A DNA stretch of 21,889 nucleotides from positions 1-21,889 of the IMG/VR virus record IMGVR_UViG_3300028377_000063. One strand, 5' to 3'. The DNA is from a virus. Below the pieces are notes generated by a model, which saw nothing but the letters and a program-made list of their open reading frames with translations, was not told where the DNA came from and did no database searches. Shown piece after piece: positions 21,457-21,889 of this stretch (position 1 is its first letter; the number at the start of each line of letters is the position of its first letter). The translations under genes and the position numbers were made by a program.

Positions 21457-21889
21457 TTAAGACAATTTTTTAACTGCAATTGCATGAATGCGCGGTCGAA
21501 CTGTCAAAAAAGCATTATAAAAAAAGAATGAGTCTGGTAATGGTAAAGCTGCACCATCCTTTGTATGGTCATTAGTGTCCATTACGTTGTTATCAGGATC
21601 TATTGTATTAGAATTTATTATTGATTTTAATTTCGTTAATGATATGTCCGTATATCCAGAATGGCCTTGATTTCTACTAGAAATGGTTATGGTCTGATTA
21701 GATAATCCTTTATTATTTACAATAATGTCCAACCCAAAATATGCAGCAAAGTTTGTAGTGTCGCTGCTACGAGTTAGAGGTATATTGCTTCGCATTCTCC
21801 CACTATTATTGGAATATCTACGAGTGGTATTGACTTCATTTGATAATAACAGAGACCCGCCATAACCATTACCACCGTCGTTGAATTGA
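21457..21889 (-). CDS. Probable virion structural protein, C-terminal 144 aa (5' end outside window)
   Basis: The frame stays open from its stop at 21457 to the right edge, so the ATG at 21795 is probably internal and the true start lies beyond the window. The visible part begins QFNDGGNGYGGSLLLSNEVN, Gly/Asn-rich, then a basic R-R-Y-S-N-N-S-G-R-M-R stretch and strands such as AAYFGLDIIVN and NQTITISSRN. It ends in FLTVRPRIHAIAVKKLS. The composition (Asn, Ser, Thr, Gly, alternating strands) resembles phage tail or decoration proteins. No family is recognised. The neighbouring gp19 gene points to a tail or capsid-surface role, but that is inference. Confidence 0.7.
   Translation of the reverse strand, partial: QFNDGGNGYGGSLLLSNEVNTTRRYSNNSGRMRSNIPLTRSSDTTNFAAYFGLDIIVNNKGLSNQTITISSRNQGHSGYTDISLTKLKSIINSNTIDPDNNVMDTNDHTKDGAALPLPDSFFFYNAFLTVRPRIHAIAVKKLS

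Noticed and set aside
1-21889. CRISPR arrays, insertion sequences, attachment sites
   Set aside because: No spaced direct repeats, transposase motifs or terminal inverted repeats were found by reading.

Overview
The window looks like part of the genome of a large, AT-rich, T4-type myophage (contractile tail). Most genes lie head to tail on the minus strand. The recognisable ones are T4-family tail, baseplate and replication functions: tail tube, tube initiator and cap, tape measure, hub, wedge proteins gp6, gp25 and gp53, clamp loader gp44 and gp62, a gp31/GroES-like protein, dUTPase and a probable small terminase. The base composition and the gene set recall marine T4-like phages of cyanobacteria or SAR11-type hosts, but the host cannot be fixed from this sequence alone. 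No host genes, tRNAs, insertion sequences or CRISPR arrays were seen.

Layout, left to right. (1) 1-4154: accessory and DNA-metabolism block on the minus strand. It holds a DinG/XPD-like iron-sulfur helicase cut by the left edge, four small proteins of unknown role, a 215-residue conserved-type phage protein, a GroES-like co-chaperonin, a gp62-like clamp-loader subunit and another small unknown. (2) 4163-9536: baseplate wedge block on the minus strand: gp25, gp6 and a 1040-residue PKD/NHL-like structural protein. (3) 9588-10201: an isolated plus-strand gene of unknown function that ends at a strong bidirectional terminator. (4) 10215-11948: an out-of-frame small ORF, gp44 and dut on the minus strand. 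(5) 11958-12458: a plus-strand gp16-like gene that meets the hub gene stop to stop. (6) 12459-21071: the tail/hub block, transcribed leftwards: gp19 tube, lysozyme-like protein, gp54-like, two gp26/gp51-like proteins, tape measure, gp48-like, gp53-like and gp27-like hub. (7) 21145-21889: a small basic protein and the 3' part of a Gly/Asn-rich probable virion protein cut by the right edge.

Regulation is unusually legible. Thirteen genes are preceded by a T4-type late promoter octamer (TATAAATA and close variants). In most cases only 5-10 bases separate octamer and ATG, so late mRNAs should be leaderless or nearly so. Three DNA-metabolism genes (helicase, gp62-like, dut) have sigma-70-like promoters with exact 17-bp spacers instead, and two of these also place the predicted start site at the initiation codon. 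Several genes overlap by TAATG or 8-23 bases, which suggests translational coupling. One terminator runs directly into the next late promoter.

All family assignments come from reading the translations by eye. No database search or structure prediction was run.
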